From contig NZ_SNZA01000001.1 of the NCBI RefSeq assembly GCF_004363305.1, positions 1 through 64,000 of the forward strand: a stretch of DNA of 64,000 bases, written 5' to 3'. The notes under the pieces are model-generated. The model ran no database searches, was not told the DNA's origin, and saw nothing but the letters and a program-made list of their open reading frames with translations. This stretch comes from Marinomonas communis. GTDB lineage: Bacteria > Pseudomonadota > Gammaproteobacteria > Pseudomonadales > Marinomonadaceae. Below are positions 8,380 through 16,758 of the stretch, piece by piece (positions within the stretch are counted from its first letter, which is position 1; every line of letters starts with the position of its first letter). Both the position numbers and the translations under genes were made by a program.

Positions 8380-8598
8380 ATGTTTTTGAACAGGTATGCG
8401 ATGGTAAGTCTTGTCCTTATGAGCTGTAGCATTGGCTTGAGTTATGGTGCAATCGATCCGATTGATGAGGAAATTTTAAATGACTTAAGGCAGAAAACTC
8501 CTGCGGACTTTTTCAAGCCTAATGGTGATCAATGTCTTGCTGAAGAAGGGTACTTGGAAAAACAATCAGCCGCTAAGGATGCGGCTGATCTTACTTGA
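8380..8598 (+). CDS. Small predicted exported protein, unknown function
   Basis: A 72-residue protein begins at ATG 8380, with a run AAGGGGGG at 8366-8373 as ribosome site (an alternative ATG is at 8374). The first ~23 residues are a typical Sec signal (MFLNRYAMVSLVLMSCSIGL) with probable cleavage after SYGA. The mature part is about 48 residues, acidic, with one cysteine (GDQCLAEEGY). It starts 13 bases after the Bug-family gene and is probably the last gene of the export operon. Its last codons overlap a hairpin that acts as a terminator for the convergent psd gene. I do not recognise a family. Confidence 0.55.
   Translation: MFLNRYAMVSLVLMSCSIGLSYGAIDPIDEEILNDLRQKTPADFFKPNGDQCLAEEGYLEKQSAAKDAADLT
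8563..8590 (-). terminator. Intrinsic terminator for psd, overlapping the end of the small convergent gene
   Basis: ATCAGCCGC (8565-8573) and GCGGCTGAT (8581-8589) form a perfect 9-bp stem with a 7-base loop. Read on the minus strand the stem is followed by TGTTTTTCC, a U-tract, so it should stop psd transcription. On the plus strand the following bases are not T-rich. Confidence 0.7.
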
Positions 8599-8608
8599 TA
8601 GGAAAGCT

Positions 8609-9475
8609 TTACGCGTCTTGGAGTTGGCCAAACTCCATGCCCATTTTAGTCGGCGTTTCAGCACTTAGTGACTCAGACCAAGCGACTGCATCTTTTCCGA
8701 AAAGTACGATAGCAGTGGAACCTAATTTAAAGCGTCCCATCTCATCGCCTTTTTTCAGCTCAACGTTTGCTAATTTTTCGTAATCCCATGTTTGCACATT
8801 TTTACTGAATGGGGTCACTTGTCCAGTCCAAACCGTTTCAATGCTCGCTACAATCATTGCTCCAACTAAGATTACAGCCATCGGGCCTGCGGCTGTGTCA
8901 AAAATACAAACCGTACGTTCGTTACGTGCGAATACATTTGGAATTTGTTCAGCAGTGACTTTATTGACAGAGAACAGTTTGCCAGGTACGTGGATGGTTT
9001 TTACTAATTTGCCGTCTAGTGGCATGTGAACGCGATGATAATCTCTAGGAGATAGGTAGACCGTTGCGAATTTGCCGCCTAGAAATTGATTCGATAGTTC
9101 AGCGTCGCCACCTAGCAATTCTGTTAGGCTGTAACTATGTCCTTTAGCTTGATAAATGGTGCCATATTCAATATTCCCCAATTGACTGATTGCTCCATCA
9201 GCCGGGCAGGCAATGGCTTTCTCGCCTTCTACGATAGGGCGAAGCTCAGGTTTTATGGCTCGAGTGAAAAACTCATTAAAATTACGGTAGCTGTTTGGAT
9301 CTTCGTTGATGGCTTCACTCATATCAACGTTATATTTTTTAATAAACTGCTCTATAAAAACGTTTTTAACTGAGGTATTAGTGCACTCCGCAACTCGCCC
9401 AACAAGGCGTGAGAGTGTTTTTTGAGGCGTAATATGCTGAAGAAATGCAAAAAGTTGGTCTTTGTTCACAGTCAT
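8609..9475 (-). CDS. psd: Phosphatidylserine decarboxylase proenzyme
   Basis: Makes phosphatidylethanolamine from phosphatidylserine at the inner membrane. The proenzyme cuts itself at LGST (residues 251-254), between G252 and S253, to create the pyruvoyl group. The catalytic Asp and His contexts CPADGAIS and PRDYHRVHMP are both present. Length of 288 residues is normal. It starts with ATG at 9475, 11 bases downstream of the HDOD gene on the same strand, so the two are probably cotranscribed. A good hairpin follows it at 8563-8590. The gene belongs to the conserved Pseudomonas-type neighbourhood psd-motAB-rsgA-orn. Confidence 0.96.
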   Translation of the reverse strand: MTVNKDQLFAFLQHITPQKTLSRLVGRVAECTNTSVKNVFIEQFIKKYNVDMSEAINEDPNSYRNFNEFFTRAIKPELRPIVEGEKAIACPADGAISQLGNIEYGTIYQAKGHSYSLTELLGGDAELSNQFLGGKFATVYLSPRDYHRVHMPLDGKLVKTIHVPGKLFSVNKVTAEQIPNVFARNERTVCIFDTAAGPMAVILVGAMIVASIETVWTGQVTPFSKNVQTWDYEKLANVELKKGDEMGRFKLGSTAIVLFGKDAVAWSESLSAETPTKMGMEFGQLQDA

Positions 9476-9486
9476 TCCTAGTCTGG

Positions 9487-10962
9487 TTACTGGTCAGCAA
9501 GTTTGATGATTTTTTTAAAGGTATCAAACTGCTCACGATTAAGTTGAGTTTGGCCAAATAGCCAATATATGTAGGTGTTTGCTTCATCTATGGGAGATGA
9601 AGCCAAGAATAAATCTTGGGTGCCCTCGAAAAGCTTGTCTGTGCCTTCGGGCATGTCTTTGCTCATGGCGTTCAGTTTGGCGTTATCAAAGTGAACAGCG
9701 ACACGTTTGGTGTTGAGCTTTGAAATAACGGAAGAGGGCGAGTTCCAGCGTACGCGCCTTAATATGTCGGTATCAAAACCAAATTGTAGGATCGGGCGTA
9801 ATTTTTCATCTGCCTTGTTGTGATGAAGGATTAATACAGCGCTGCTAGACCCCTTAAAGAGGGTGAGCATTGCTTTCATAGCGAGCGTAGCTCTTTGTTT
9901 GCTATCCGTTATGCCTTTTAGCTTCGACTGCAATTGGTTGAGTGGGTTTGCAGCAACTCTTTTAACCGTTCCTGCTTGAGCACTGGATCGAGTAAATAGA
10001 ATTGGTGACAGTAAATGGGCTGCCAGACTTGGTTTACCTAAATGTTTGACTTCTCGGGCCGCTTCCGTCGTTGCAAAGTGGGTAAGTTGAACGGCATCTC
10101 CTAGGCGAATATGAAGAATCGCAGCTACGACACGATAAAAGAAGGGGAGATTCTTGCTACCCCAGCCAACTATGTTGGCCTCTTGTGCTACTCGCGTTGC
10201 ACAGTAAGCTAGGATCAAAGGTCCATTCATCAGAATGGTGATACGCTTATCTTCCGCAAAACCTGGCAGTTGATCGGGTGTATGAGTTAACCGAGCGATG
10301 CTTTGCAGCTCTTCTGCAGTTGGAATCTGGTCTGTTAGAAAAGACTCAATAATTACCGTTGGAACCTTCCAATATTTGAAAAGCGCGACGGTGAGTTCAT
10401 CGATACGGCAGCCGAGCACGGCAGCTTCGGCTTGGCTAGCACTGCTCCCGCGGCGGATTTTTTGGGTGACTTGCTCCATTTCATCGTGAGCATGGAACCA
10501 TAATAACCAGCGAGTTACATCGCGGAAAAACGTAATCCAATAGACATCGTCGATATGGCTAATTTTCTTTTCTATCGCCCAACGCTTAGCAATCGCTGCT
10601 GCCTCATAGCTTATTTGAACTTCTCTTAGGAACGCTGCATGAGCACCATTCTTAGATTGAATGGTAACGGGCTCAAGCACATCAAACACCTTGCCAATCC
10701 CAGTCATGCCGATCATTGAGGCAGCATGGATAGGGCTTTTGATGTCATTACGCTTATATTCCACCATGGTGTTGGCTTGGTTTAATATGGCGAAGGCGAG
10801 TAGCGGTTCCGATGCAATGTTTTTTTGCATTCGGTCAAGTGTTTCGTCAGGCGTTTTGATTTGCTTCTTAAGCTTAGCAATGCTGTCAGAGCCAACTGGA
10901 AACTTCCTGTCTTGCAGATAGAGTAGCCATTCGTTGAGGCCAAAGGGTGACTTATTGTTCAT
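9487..10962 (-). CDS. HDOD-domain regulatory protein
   Basis: A 491-residue soluble protein. The N-terminal ~230 residues fit an HDOD domain (FPVGSDSIAKLKKQI, ASEPLLAFAILNQAN, SPIHAASMIGMTGI), an HD-like helical fold that usually lacks hydrolase activity and serves in signalling. The C-terminal ~130 residues (about 350 onward, SSAVLILHHNKADEKLRPILQFGF) look like a GAF-type sensory domain. No membrane segment is seen. It lies upstream of psd and is divergent from motA, so it may belong to motility or surface-lifestyle control. The HDOD call is good; the biochemical role is unknown. Confidence 0.75.
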   Translation of the reverse strand: MNNKSPFGLNEWLLYLQDRKFPVGSDSIAKLKKQIKTPDETLDRMQKNIASEPLLAFAILNQANTMVEYKRNDIKSPIHAASMIGMTGIGKVFDVLEPVTIQSKNGAHAAFLREVQISYEAAAIAKRWAIEKKISHIDDVYWITFFRDVTRWLLWFHAHDEMEQVTQKIRRGSSASQAEAAVLGCRIDELTVALFKYWKVPTVIIESFLTDQIPTAEELQSIARLTHTPDQLPGFAEDKRITILMNGPLILAYCATRVAQEANIVGWGSKNLPFFYRVVAAILHIRLGDAVQLTHFATTEAAREVKHLGKPSLAAHLLSPILFTRSSAQAGTVKRVAANPLNQLQSKLKGITDSKQRATLAMKAMLTLFKGSSSAVLILHHNKADEKLRPILQFGFDTDILRRVRWNSPSSVISKLNTKRVAVHFDNAKLNAMSKDMPEGTDKLFEGTQDLFLASSPIDEANTYIYWLFGQTQLNREQFDTFKKIIKLADQ

Positions 10963-11090
10963 AGCTCGTTACATTTAGGGCTCAAGGCATTGTTAACTAG
11001 TCGATTTAGCGTCATTTTTATCGCTCGTACTGAACAATCATACTGTATATTGCTAGGTGAGCATACACTGTAAAAAACTAGGATGAAAAC

Positions 11091-11945
11091 ATGTTCGTAA
11101 TTGCTGGAATGCTAATCGTTATCGTAAGTGTGGTATCAGGCTATCTGGCTTCGCATGGTGAAATGCTTGCTCTGTGGCAACCGTTCGAAGTATTGATAAT
11201 TTGTGGTGCCGCCTTAGGGGCGTTCTTCATTGCCAATCCAGCAGCCTTGCAGAAAAAAACCTTTAAACTCCTGCCTCAAGTATTCTTCGGTAGTCGTCAT
11301 AATCAGAATTTTTACTCTCAGTTACTAAGCTGTGTGTTTTGTCTTTTTCAGCGCAGTCGGCAAGAAGGTTTCTTGGCTGTTGAGCAAGATGTGGAAGCCC
11401 CCTTTGAAAGTGAATTATTTCAGCGTTTCCCAGATGTGATTCGAGATCATGAGTTGGTTGAGTTTTTTACCGACAACTACAGAGTGTTTACCATAACCGG
11501 GATGCCATCTCATGAACTTGAGGCGATGATGGATTCTGAGCTGGAGCTTATTGCTGAAGAACTTGTGGCTCCGGGGCATGCGGTCAACAGAGTGGCTGAA
11601 GCATTACCTGGTTTTGGTATTGTGGCGGCCGTGCTCGGTATCGTTATTACCATGGGGTCTATCGGAGGTCCGATGGAGGAGATTGGTTCTCACGTCGCAG
11701 CTGCCTTGGTGGGGACGTTTTTAGGTATTTTCTTTGCCTACGGTTTTGTTGGTCCGGTTTCTGCTCACCTCGAGCGACTTGGGGAACAGCAAATGCAATC
11801 TTATTTATGTGTAAAAGCTTGTCTTAACGCTATGGCTTCGGGCCATCCTCCTGCGATTGCTGTTGAAGCAGGGCGAAAGATGTTGCCTCCACATCTGAGA
11901 CCTAGTTTTATTGAGCTGTCTGACTTAGTGAAACAATTTCGCTAA
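11091..11945 (+). CDS. motA: Flagellar motor stator protein MotA
   Basis: Membrane subunit of the ion-conducting stator that drives flagellar rotation. It shows an N-terminal pair of membrane helices (MFVIAGMLIVIVSVVSGY; EVLIICGAALGAFFI), a large cytoplasmic loop and a C-terminal pair with LPGFGIVAAVLGIVITMG and YGFVGPVSAHLERLG, which hold the two conserved prolines of MotA. Length of 284 residues is close to the enterobacterial form. The gene is followed nine bases later by motB. No other flagellar genes lie in the window. Ion type cannot be settled by eye. Confidence 0.94.
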   Translation: MFVIAGMLIVIVSVVSGYLASHGEMLALWQPFEVLIICGAALGAFFIANPAALQKKTFKLLPQVFFGSRHNQNFYSQLLSCVFCLFQRSRQEGFLAVEQDVEAPFESELFQRFPDVIRDHELVEFFTDNYRVFTITGMPSHELEAMMDSELELIAEELVAPGHAVNRVAEALPGFGIVAAVLGIVITMGSIGGPMEEIGSHVAAALVGTFLGIFFAYGFVGPVSAHLERLGEQQMQSYLCVKACLNAMASGHPPAIAVEAGRKMLPPHLRPSFIELSDLVKQFR

Positions 11946-11954
11946 GAGGTATGT

Positions 11955-12857
11955 ATGAATAGTTACGAGCCAGTCATACGACGCGTTAAAAAGGTTAAAA
12001 AAGGTGGGCATCATGGGGGCGCTTGGAAAATAGCCCTTGCTGATTTCGCACTTGCAATGATGGCCTTTTTCCTTGTGCTTTGGATTATTAATGTTGCATC
12101 GCCGGAGGAGTTGGCGGCCATAGAGGGGTATTTTAATGACCCTGCTGGTATGTCAACTGCTGGTTACAGTAGTCATCCTATTGATTTAGGGGGCAGTCCA
12201 GCGAAGAGTCTTGAGCGTAAGTTAGATGCCGATTTACCTGAGCCTGGCAGTTCTATGGATGCAACCCGTGAGCAAGCGCAAGGAACAGGGAATGATGGCA
12301 GTGAGTTAGAAAAGATGAATGCCATGTTGATCGAAGAATTTAAAAGCATGGATCGCATTAATTCCAACGATAAGAACATGCGCATAGAGATCACCCCCGA
12401 GGGTGTGCGCATTACTCTAATTGATGATCCTGAGAAGCCAATGTTTGAGCGGGGTAGTGCTCAGTTGGTGCCAGATATGGAAAATACATTGCTTTCCATG
12501 GCAGGCATTTTTAATCAAGTAAACAATCCTGTGGTCATTACTGGGCATACAGATTCCTCTGCTTTTATTGGTGATGGTTACGAAGATAATTGGGATTTAT
12601 CAAGCGAACGTGCAAATGCCGCGAAAAGAGTCTTGGTGGAGGGCGGTTTAGCTCATCGAAGAATCGCACAGGTGATTGGATTGGCGGATACAGTTCCATA
12701 CAACCGTGTAGACCCTGAAAGTGCTGAGAACAGACGTATTTCAATTACTTTGATGACAGACGATGCTTATAAGCGAATGCTAAACAGTAGTCGGTTAAAA
12801 TATGGTGGGGAACAGGTTCAGCTAGATGCGGCCATGACCCCAGAGTCTGTATTCTAG
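11955..12857 (+). CDS. motB: Flagellar motor stator protein MotB
   Basis: The peptidoglycan-anchored partner of MotA. After a basic N-terminus it has a single membrane helix ADFALAMMAFFLVLWII, with the ion-carrying aspartate at D30. A plug/linker region follows, then an OmpA-like peptidoglycan-binding domain (VVITGHTDSSAF, NWDLSSERANAAKRVL, ENRRISITLM). About 300 residues is normal. It is cotranscribed with motA and convergent with rsgA. Confidence 0.95.
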   Translation: MNSYEPVIRRVKKVKKGGHHGGAWKIALADFALAMMAFFLVLWIINVASPEELAAIEGYFNDPAGMSTAGYSSHPIDLGGSPAKSLERKLDADLPEPGSSMDATREQAQGTGNDGSELEKMNAMLIEEFKSMDRINSNDKNMRIEITPEGVRITLIDDPEKPMFERGSAQLVPDMENTLLSMAGIFNQVNNPVVITGHTDSSAFIGDGYEDNWDLSSERANAAKRVLVEGGLAHRRIAQVIGLADTVPYNRVDPESAENRRISITLMTDDAYKRMLNSSRLKYGGEQVQLDAAMTPESVF

Positions 12858-12886
12858 GGGCATGGCCTACATGTGCCATTGGCTAG

Positions 12887-13921
12887 TTAAAATGCATCGT
12901 TATCACGGATAGATTGACGTATCCGCAAATAGCTTTCAAATCGATGGGGCGTGATTTCGCCTTTTTCTAACGCCTCTCTGATGGCGCAGCCAGGTTCTTG
13001 TTCGTGAGAGCAGTCGCGAAACTTGCAGTAGCCCAAATGAGGGCGGAACTCAGTAAAGCCTTCCAATAACTCATCTTCACTGATGTGCCACAATCCAAAT
13101 TCACGTATTCCTGGAGAGTCAATCAAGTCACCGCCAGAAGGCATGTGAAAAAGACGAGCTGTTGTGGTGGTGTGAGTGCCTTTTTTACGTTTCTGTGATA
13201 GTTCACCGACGCTTATTTCGATGTCAGGTAGGAGTGTGCCGATCAAAGAAGATTTGCCTACTCCAGATTGCCCAACGAAGACACTGATACGATCTTGCAA
13301 GAAGTCGTAAAGCTGGCTCATGCCTTCAGCGTCTTTGGTTGATGTGCGAATAACACGGTAGCCAAGATCCACATAAGTGCTGAGAAGGTTCTCAAGCTCT
13401 TCTTTGTTGGATTCATCAATCAAATCACACTTATTCAAAAGAATGACCGGCGGAATGTCGACTGTTTCGGCTGCGACAAGATATCGGTCAATCAGGTTGG
13501 CGTGTGGTACAGGTTCGGCGGCGATTACTACCACAATAAAGTCGATGTTCGCTGCAACAGGTTTTAAGCGACCGTGCATGTCTGGACGCTGTAGCAAGGT
13601 GTCACGATCTGCGCGAGCGACCACGACGCCACCTTCATTTTGCTTTGGACGCCAAACGACCTTATCGCCAGTGACCAATTGGCCAAGGTTGGCGCGCATA
13701 TTACAACGAGTGCTGATGCCTACATGCGGTTCTTGTGTGCCTTCGACTTCTACTTGGGTGCCAAAGTGCGAAATGATGATGCCCTCAGTTTCAGGGCCAA
13801 GATCCGATGACTGCAATGTCTCTTCTGCACGATCGGCACGCTTTTGAGTGCGCTCCATACGTTCTTTTTGAATACGCTCAATGCGCCAGGCTTGTTGTTT
13901 GGTCAGCTTTCGTTTTGACAT
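12887..13921 (-). CDS. rsgA: Small ribosomal subunit biogenesis GTPase RsgA (YjeQ)
   Basis: A circularly permuted GTPase acting late in 30S assembly. The basic N-terminal tail and OB-fold are followed by motifs in permuted order: G4 (LLNKCDL), then G1 (GQSGVGKSSL), then G3 (DSPG). The C-terminus carries the zinc knuckle with CKFRDCSHEQEPGC. Length of 344 residues is normal. It is divergent from orn across 74 bases, the same arrangement as in Pseudomonas. Confidence 0.96.
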   Translation of the reverse strand: MSKRKLTKQQAWRIERIQKERMERTQKRADRAEETLQSSDLGPETEGIIISHFGTQVEVEGTQEPHVGISTRCNMRANLGQLVTGDKVVWRPKQNEGGVVVARADRDTLLQRPDMHGRLKPVAANIDFIVVVIAAEPVPHANLIDRYLVAAETVDIPPVILLNKCDLIDESNKEELENLLSTYVDLGYRVIRTSTKDAEGMSQLYDFLQDRISVFVGQSGVGKSSLIGTLLPDIEISVGELSQKRKKGTHTTTTARLFHMPSGGDLIDSPGIREFGLWHISEDELLEGFTEFRPHLGYCKFRDCSHEQEPGCAIREALEKGEITPHRFESYLRIRQSIRDNDAF

Positions 13922-13956
13922 TCGTATTTGTAGGTCGTTAATTTAAACGCATAGAG

Positions 13957-13962
13957 TATAAT
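13957..13962 (+). promoter_or_regulatory. Candidate -10 box for orn
   Basis: A perfect TATAAT lies 33 bases before the orn start in the divergent rsgA-orn gap. The sequence at the expected -35 position (GTCGTT) is poor, so the call rests on the -10 box and location. Confidence 0.4.
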
Positions 13963-13995
13963 GGACGGCAATTAAAATACAGGATTGAGTGCGAT

Positions 13996-14544
13996 ATGAG
14001 TTACAGCGAAGACAACCTAATCTGGATTGATTTAGAAATGACCGGATTAGAGCCTGAAACAGACACTATAATTGAGATTGCGACCATCGTAACAGATAAG
14101 GATCTGAATGTTTTAGGTCGAGGCCCTAACTTGGCCGTTCATCAAGACAAAGCTGTAATGGATGCGATGGATGAATGGTGTACTACGCATCATGGTCAGT
14201 CAGGCTTAACTGAACGGGTGCTTAACTCTGATATTTCGATGACTGAGGCTGAAGCGCAGACCATTGCGTTTTTGGAGCAGTTTGTGCCCGCTGGAAAATC
14301 GCCCATTTGCGGTAATAGCGTCGGTCAAGACCGTCGTTTCTTATACCGCTACATGCCAAAACTTGAAGCGTATTTCCATTACCGTTACATCGATGTGAGT
14401 ACGATCAAAGAGTTAGCAAAACGCTGGAAGCCAGAAGCGTTAGATGGATTTGAGAAAAAGGGCGCACATTTGGCTCTTGATGACATCATCGAGTCCATTG
14501 AAGAGCTGAAACACTACCGCAAGACCATGTTTGGGCTTGGCTAA
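13996..14544 (+). CDS. orn: Oligoribonuclease
   Basis: A 3'-5' exoribonuclease of the DEDDh family that degrades 2-5 nt RNAs and pGpG, the breakdown product of cyclic-di-GMP. Exo I motif is [14 protein letters not shown] near the N-terminus. Later motifs include [16 protein letters not shown] and [14 protein letters not shown] with the DEDDh His/Asp. The 182 residues match the usual length. A hairpin terminator follows, so it is probably monocistronic. Its pGpG role may link functionally to the GGDEF enzyme encoded at 27829. Confidence 0.97.
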   Translation: MSYSEDNLIWIDLEMTGLEPETDTIIEIATIVTDKDLNVLGRGPNLAVHQDKAVMDAMDEWCTTHHGQSGLTERVLNSDISMTEAEAQTIAFLEQFVPAGKSPICGNSVGQDRRFLYRYMPKLEAYFHYRYIDVSTIKELAKRWKPEALDGFEKKGAHLALDDIIESIEELKHYRKTMFGLG

Positions 14545-14551
14545 TAGGTAC

Positions 14552-14591
14552 AAAGGGTATTGTTGCACTCGTGTCGATACCCTTGCTTTTT
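14552..14591 (+). terminator. Probable intrinsic terminator after orn
   Basis: AAGGGTAT (14553-14560) pairs with ATACCCTT (14577-14584) across a 16-base loop. GCTTTTTG follows on the plus strand. The stem is short but the T-run supports it. Confidence 0.55.
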
Positions 14592-14594
14592 GAG

Positions 14595-14624
14595 TTGTGC
14601 TTGTTTCTACGGCATTGTCATAAT
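14595..14624 (+). promoter_or_regulatory. Candidate promoter for nnr
   Basis: TTGTGC (14595-14600) and CATAAT (14619-14624) are separated by 18 bases. They lie after the orn terminator and 36 bases before the nnr start. Confidence 0.4.
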
Positions 14625-14659
14625 GCGGGCAATTTTTTCTGCAATAGGAGACAGCAGTG

Positions 14660-16138
14660 ATGGCATCTGTACTTTCTCGTCGTTATCTAACTCCGCTTTT
14701 CGATATCCCTAGTATCCGCTCAATTGAGCAGGCAAGCTTTGCTCATGAAGGCGATAGTTTTCCTATGATGCAACGGGCTGGCCTAGCTTTATATCAACAC
14801 ATCATTCGTCGCCATCCTTCCCTGACTCGTATAGCTGTTGTGGTTGGTGGTGGTAATAATGGAGGCGACGGCTGGATTGTCGCTCAACTTGCAGCGCAAG
14901 ATGGTATTAATGTCCGAGTATATGATGTAGCCAGCTCGCCACGTAAAGGTGACGCCGCTAAAGCTGAGAGCTTGGCAGCAGCCCAAGAAAATATCCACTT
15001 GTGTGCTATCGAGGAGCTTGCTGAAGAATCAGCGGCCGTCATCGTAGATGCTTTGCTAGGGATAGGTTTTCGAGCGCCTTTATCGGATGTCTTTAAGCGT
15101 GCTATCACGATAATCAATGAACTTTCGGCTAATCATGCTTGGGTGGTTAGTGTGGATTGCCCCAGTGGTTTGGACCTTCAATCTGGCCAGACTGAGTTGG
15201 CGGTTAGTGCTGATCTAGTGGTCACTTTTATTGGTGATAAGGTGGGGCATTATTTGCAGCAAGGGCCAATGCATTGTCATGAAATCGCCACAGAAAACTT
15301 GCAAGCTGTTGACTTGTCAGAGCAACACCAAGCATACTTTCTTGATCCTGCCGCACTTGCTCTAATCTCCCCTTGTAAACGTCAACTGAACTCTCATAAG
15401 GGAACTTATGGGCACGTCACGGTCATAGGTGGGGATTATGGGTATGGTGGTGCTGCAATTATGGCTAGTGAAGCGGCGGCCAGAAGTGGTGCTGGAACCG
15501 TTTCTGTTTATACCCAAGCAAGACATCTAACTGCCTCTTTGGTACGTAATCCTAATGTGATGGCACTTGCTTCAGATGATGCGCAGATTGAAGACACTCT
15601 CCGAAGTCTTGACTCAGTTATGTTGATAGGTCCAGGTTTAGGTAAAAGTAATTGGTCTAAGTCGCTTTGGAGTCAATGTGCACAGCTATCTCATTCAAAA
15701 GTGATTGATGCTGACGGTTTGTATTGGCTGAAACAAAAGCCTATTGCTGGAAAGGCGTTAGTGTTGACGCCGCATCCTGGTGAGGCGGCGGCTTTGCTGG
15801 GTAAGACCGTTGCAGATATTTTGCATGACTTGCCAAAAGCCGCTCGAAGTATTGCCAATCAATATCAGGCAATCGTGATCCTGAAAGGCACTACAAGTAT
15901 TGTGGCATCTCCCGAAGGTCAAATGGTTATTGTGGGTAAGCCTTGTCCGGGATTGGCGAAAGGTGGTTCTGGCGATGTCCTGAGTGGCATGGTTGGGGCG
16001 TGTCTTGCTTACTATTCCGATGCATTTGAAGCCGCAGTGATTGCAGCGGCTTGGCATAATCATGCAGCGTTAAAGTGCGGACAAGATATTGGAATGGTGG
16101 CGATGCAGCCATACCAGCTATTAGATTATTTGGAATAA
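14660..16138 (+). CDS. nnr: Bifunctional NAD(P)H-hydrate repair enzyme (epimerase + ADP-dependent dehydratase)
   Basis: Repairs damaged hydrated NADH and NADPH. The N-terminal half is the NnrE epimerase (YjeF_N) with GGGNNGGDGWIVA. The C-terminal half is the NnrD kinase-like dehydratase with HKGTYGHVTVIGGD, LTPHPGEAA and LAKGGSGDVLSG. The fused form of about 492 residues is normal. ATG 14660 is chosen; a GTG at 14657 is in frame and AGGAG lies upstream of both. It is followed 42 bases later by tsaE, a widely conserved pair. Confidence 0.95.
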   Translation: MASVLSRRYLTPLFDIPSIRSIEQASFAHEGDSFPMMQRAGLALYQHIIRRHPSLTRIAVVVGGGNNGGDGWIVAQLAAQDGINVRVYDVASSPRKGDAAKAESLAAAQENIHLCAIEELAEESAAVIVDALLGIGFRAPLSDVFKRAITIINELSANHAWVVSVDCPSGLDLQSGQTELAVSADLVVTFIGDKVGHYLQQGPMHCHEIATENLQAVDLSEQHQAYFLDPAALALISPCKRQLNSHKGTYGHVTVIGGDYGYGGAAIMASEAAARSGAGTVSVYTQARHLTASLVRNPNVMALASDDAQIEDTLRSLDSVMLIGPGLGKSNWSKSLWSQCAQLSHSKVIDADGLYWLKQKPIAGKALVLTPHPGEAAALLGKTVADILHDLPKAARSIANQYQAIVILKGTTSIVASPEGQMVIVGKPCPGLAKGGSGDVLSGMVGACLAYYSDAFEAAVIAAAWHNHAALKCGQDIGMVAMQPYQLLDYLE

Positions 16139-16180
16139 AAATCGCACACAGGTGTGTGTAGAAAAGTGAGTAAATAGAAT

Positions 16181-16648
16181 ATGTTAGAAAAAGAAATTTT
16201 TGGCGAAGAAGCAATGGAGCTGTTCGGTGAAAAGCTGGCAGCATCACTCAAAAGTGGTGGGGTGGTGTATTTAGATGGCAATCTAGGTATGGGGAAAACA
16301 ACATTGGTACGTGGGATGCTTAGAGGGCTAGGTTATAACGGTCCAGTCAAAAGCCCAACTTATACTATTGTAGAGCCCTATGAGCTGGCTGGTATTGAGG
16401 CATTCCACTTCGACTTGTACCGTATCAGTGACGCCGAAGAGCTAGAGTACATGGGGATTCGTGATTACTTTAAAGAAGGGGCGTTATGTCTGATTGAGTG
16501 GGCTGAAATGGGGGAAGGAGTGTTGCCAAAGCCAGACCTTATTGTTCATTTGGACTTGGTGCGCCATGGTCGCTCTATATCGATTGAACCGAAGACTGAA
16601 TACGGTGTCGAAGCTGTGAACAAGATAACACAGCGGCTTGCGAGTTAA
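16181..16648 (+). CDS. tsaE: tRNA t6A37 threonylcarbamoyl synthesis ATPase TsaE
   Basis: A small P-loop ATPase needed with TsaB, TsaC and TsaD to make t6A37 in ANN-decoding tRNAs. The Walker A is GNLGMGKT at residues 33-40. The family segment SPTYTIVEPYE and the Walker-B-like LIEWAEMGEGVLP are present. Length of 155 residues is typical. It is downstream of nnr and followed by a strong terminator, so these two likely form one unit. Confidence 0.95.
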   Translation: MLEKEIFGEEAMELFGEKLAASLKSGGVVYLDGNLGMGKTTLVRGMLRGLGYNGPVKSPTYTIVEPYELAGIEAFHFDLYRISDAEELEYMGIRDYFKEGALCLIEWAEMGEGVLPKPDLIVHLDLVRHGRSISIEPKTEYGVEAVNKITQRLAS

Positions 16649-16656
16649 AGTCTAAG

Positions 16657-16682
16657 AAGGAGGCCTTGTCGCCTCCTTTTTT
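16657..16682 (+). terminator. Intrinsic terminator after tsaE
   Basis: AAGGAGGC (16657-16664) pairs with GCCTCCTT (16671-16678) over a 6-base loop, and a T-run reaches 16682. Confidence 0.85.
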
Positions 16683-16701
16683 ATTTCCTAGAACGGTCTA
16701 T

Positions 16702-16730
16702 TTGAGATCATTCTCAGCAAGCGTTATAGT
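16702..16730 (+). promoter_or_regulatory. Sigma-70-type promoter for the amidase-mutL-miaA run
   Basis: TTGAGA (16702-16707) and TATAGT (16725-16730) are exactly 17 bases apart. They lie between the tsaE terminator and the amidase start at 16759. Confidence 0.65.
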
Positions 16731-16758
16731 GTGGTGATATATTTGCTAGCTGTCTGAT

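Noticed and set aside
11091-12857. motAB as ExbBD/TolQR-type energisers for the secretion cluster
   Set aside because: MotB has the OmpA-like peptidoglycan domain and D30 in the stator motif, and the neighbours are those of the conserved motAB locus.
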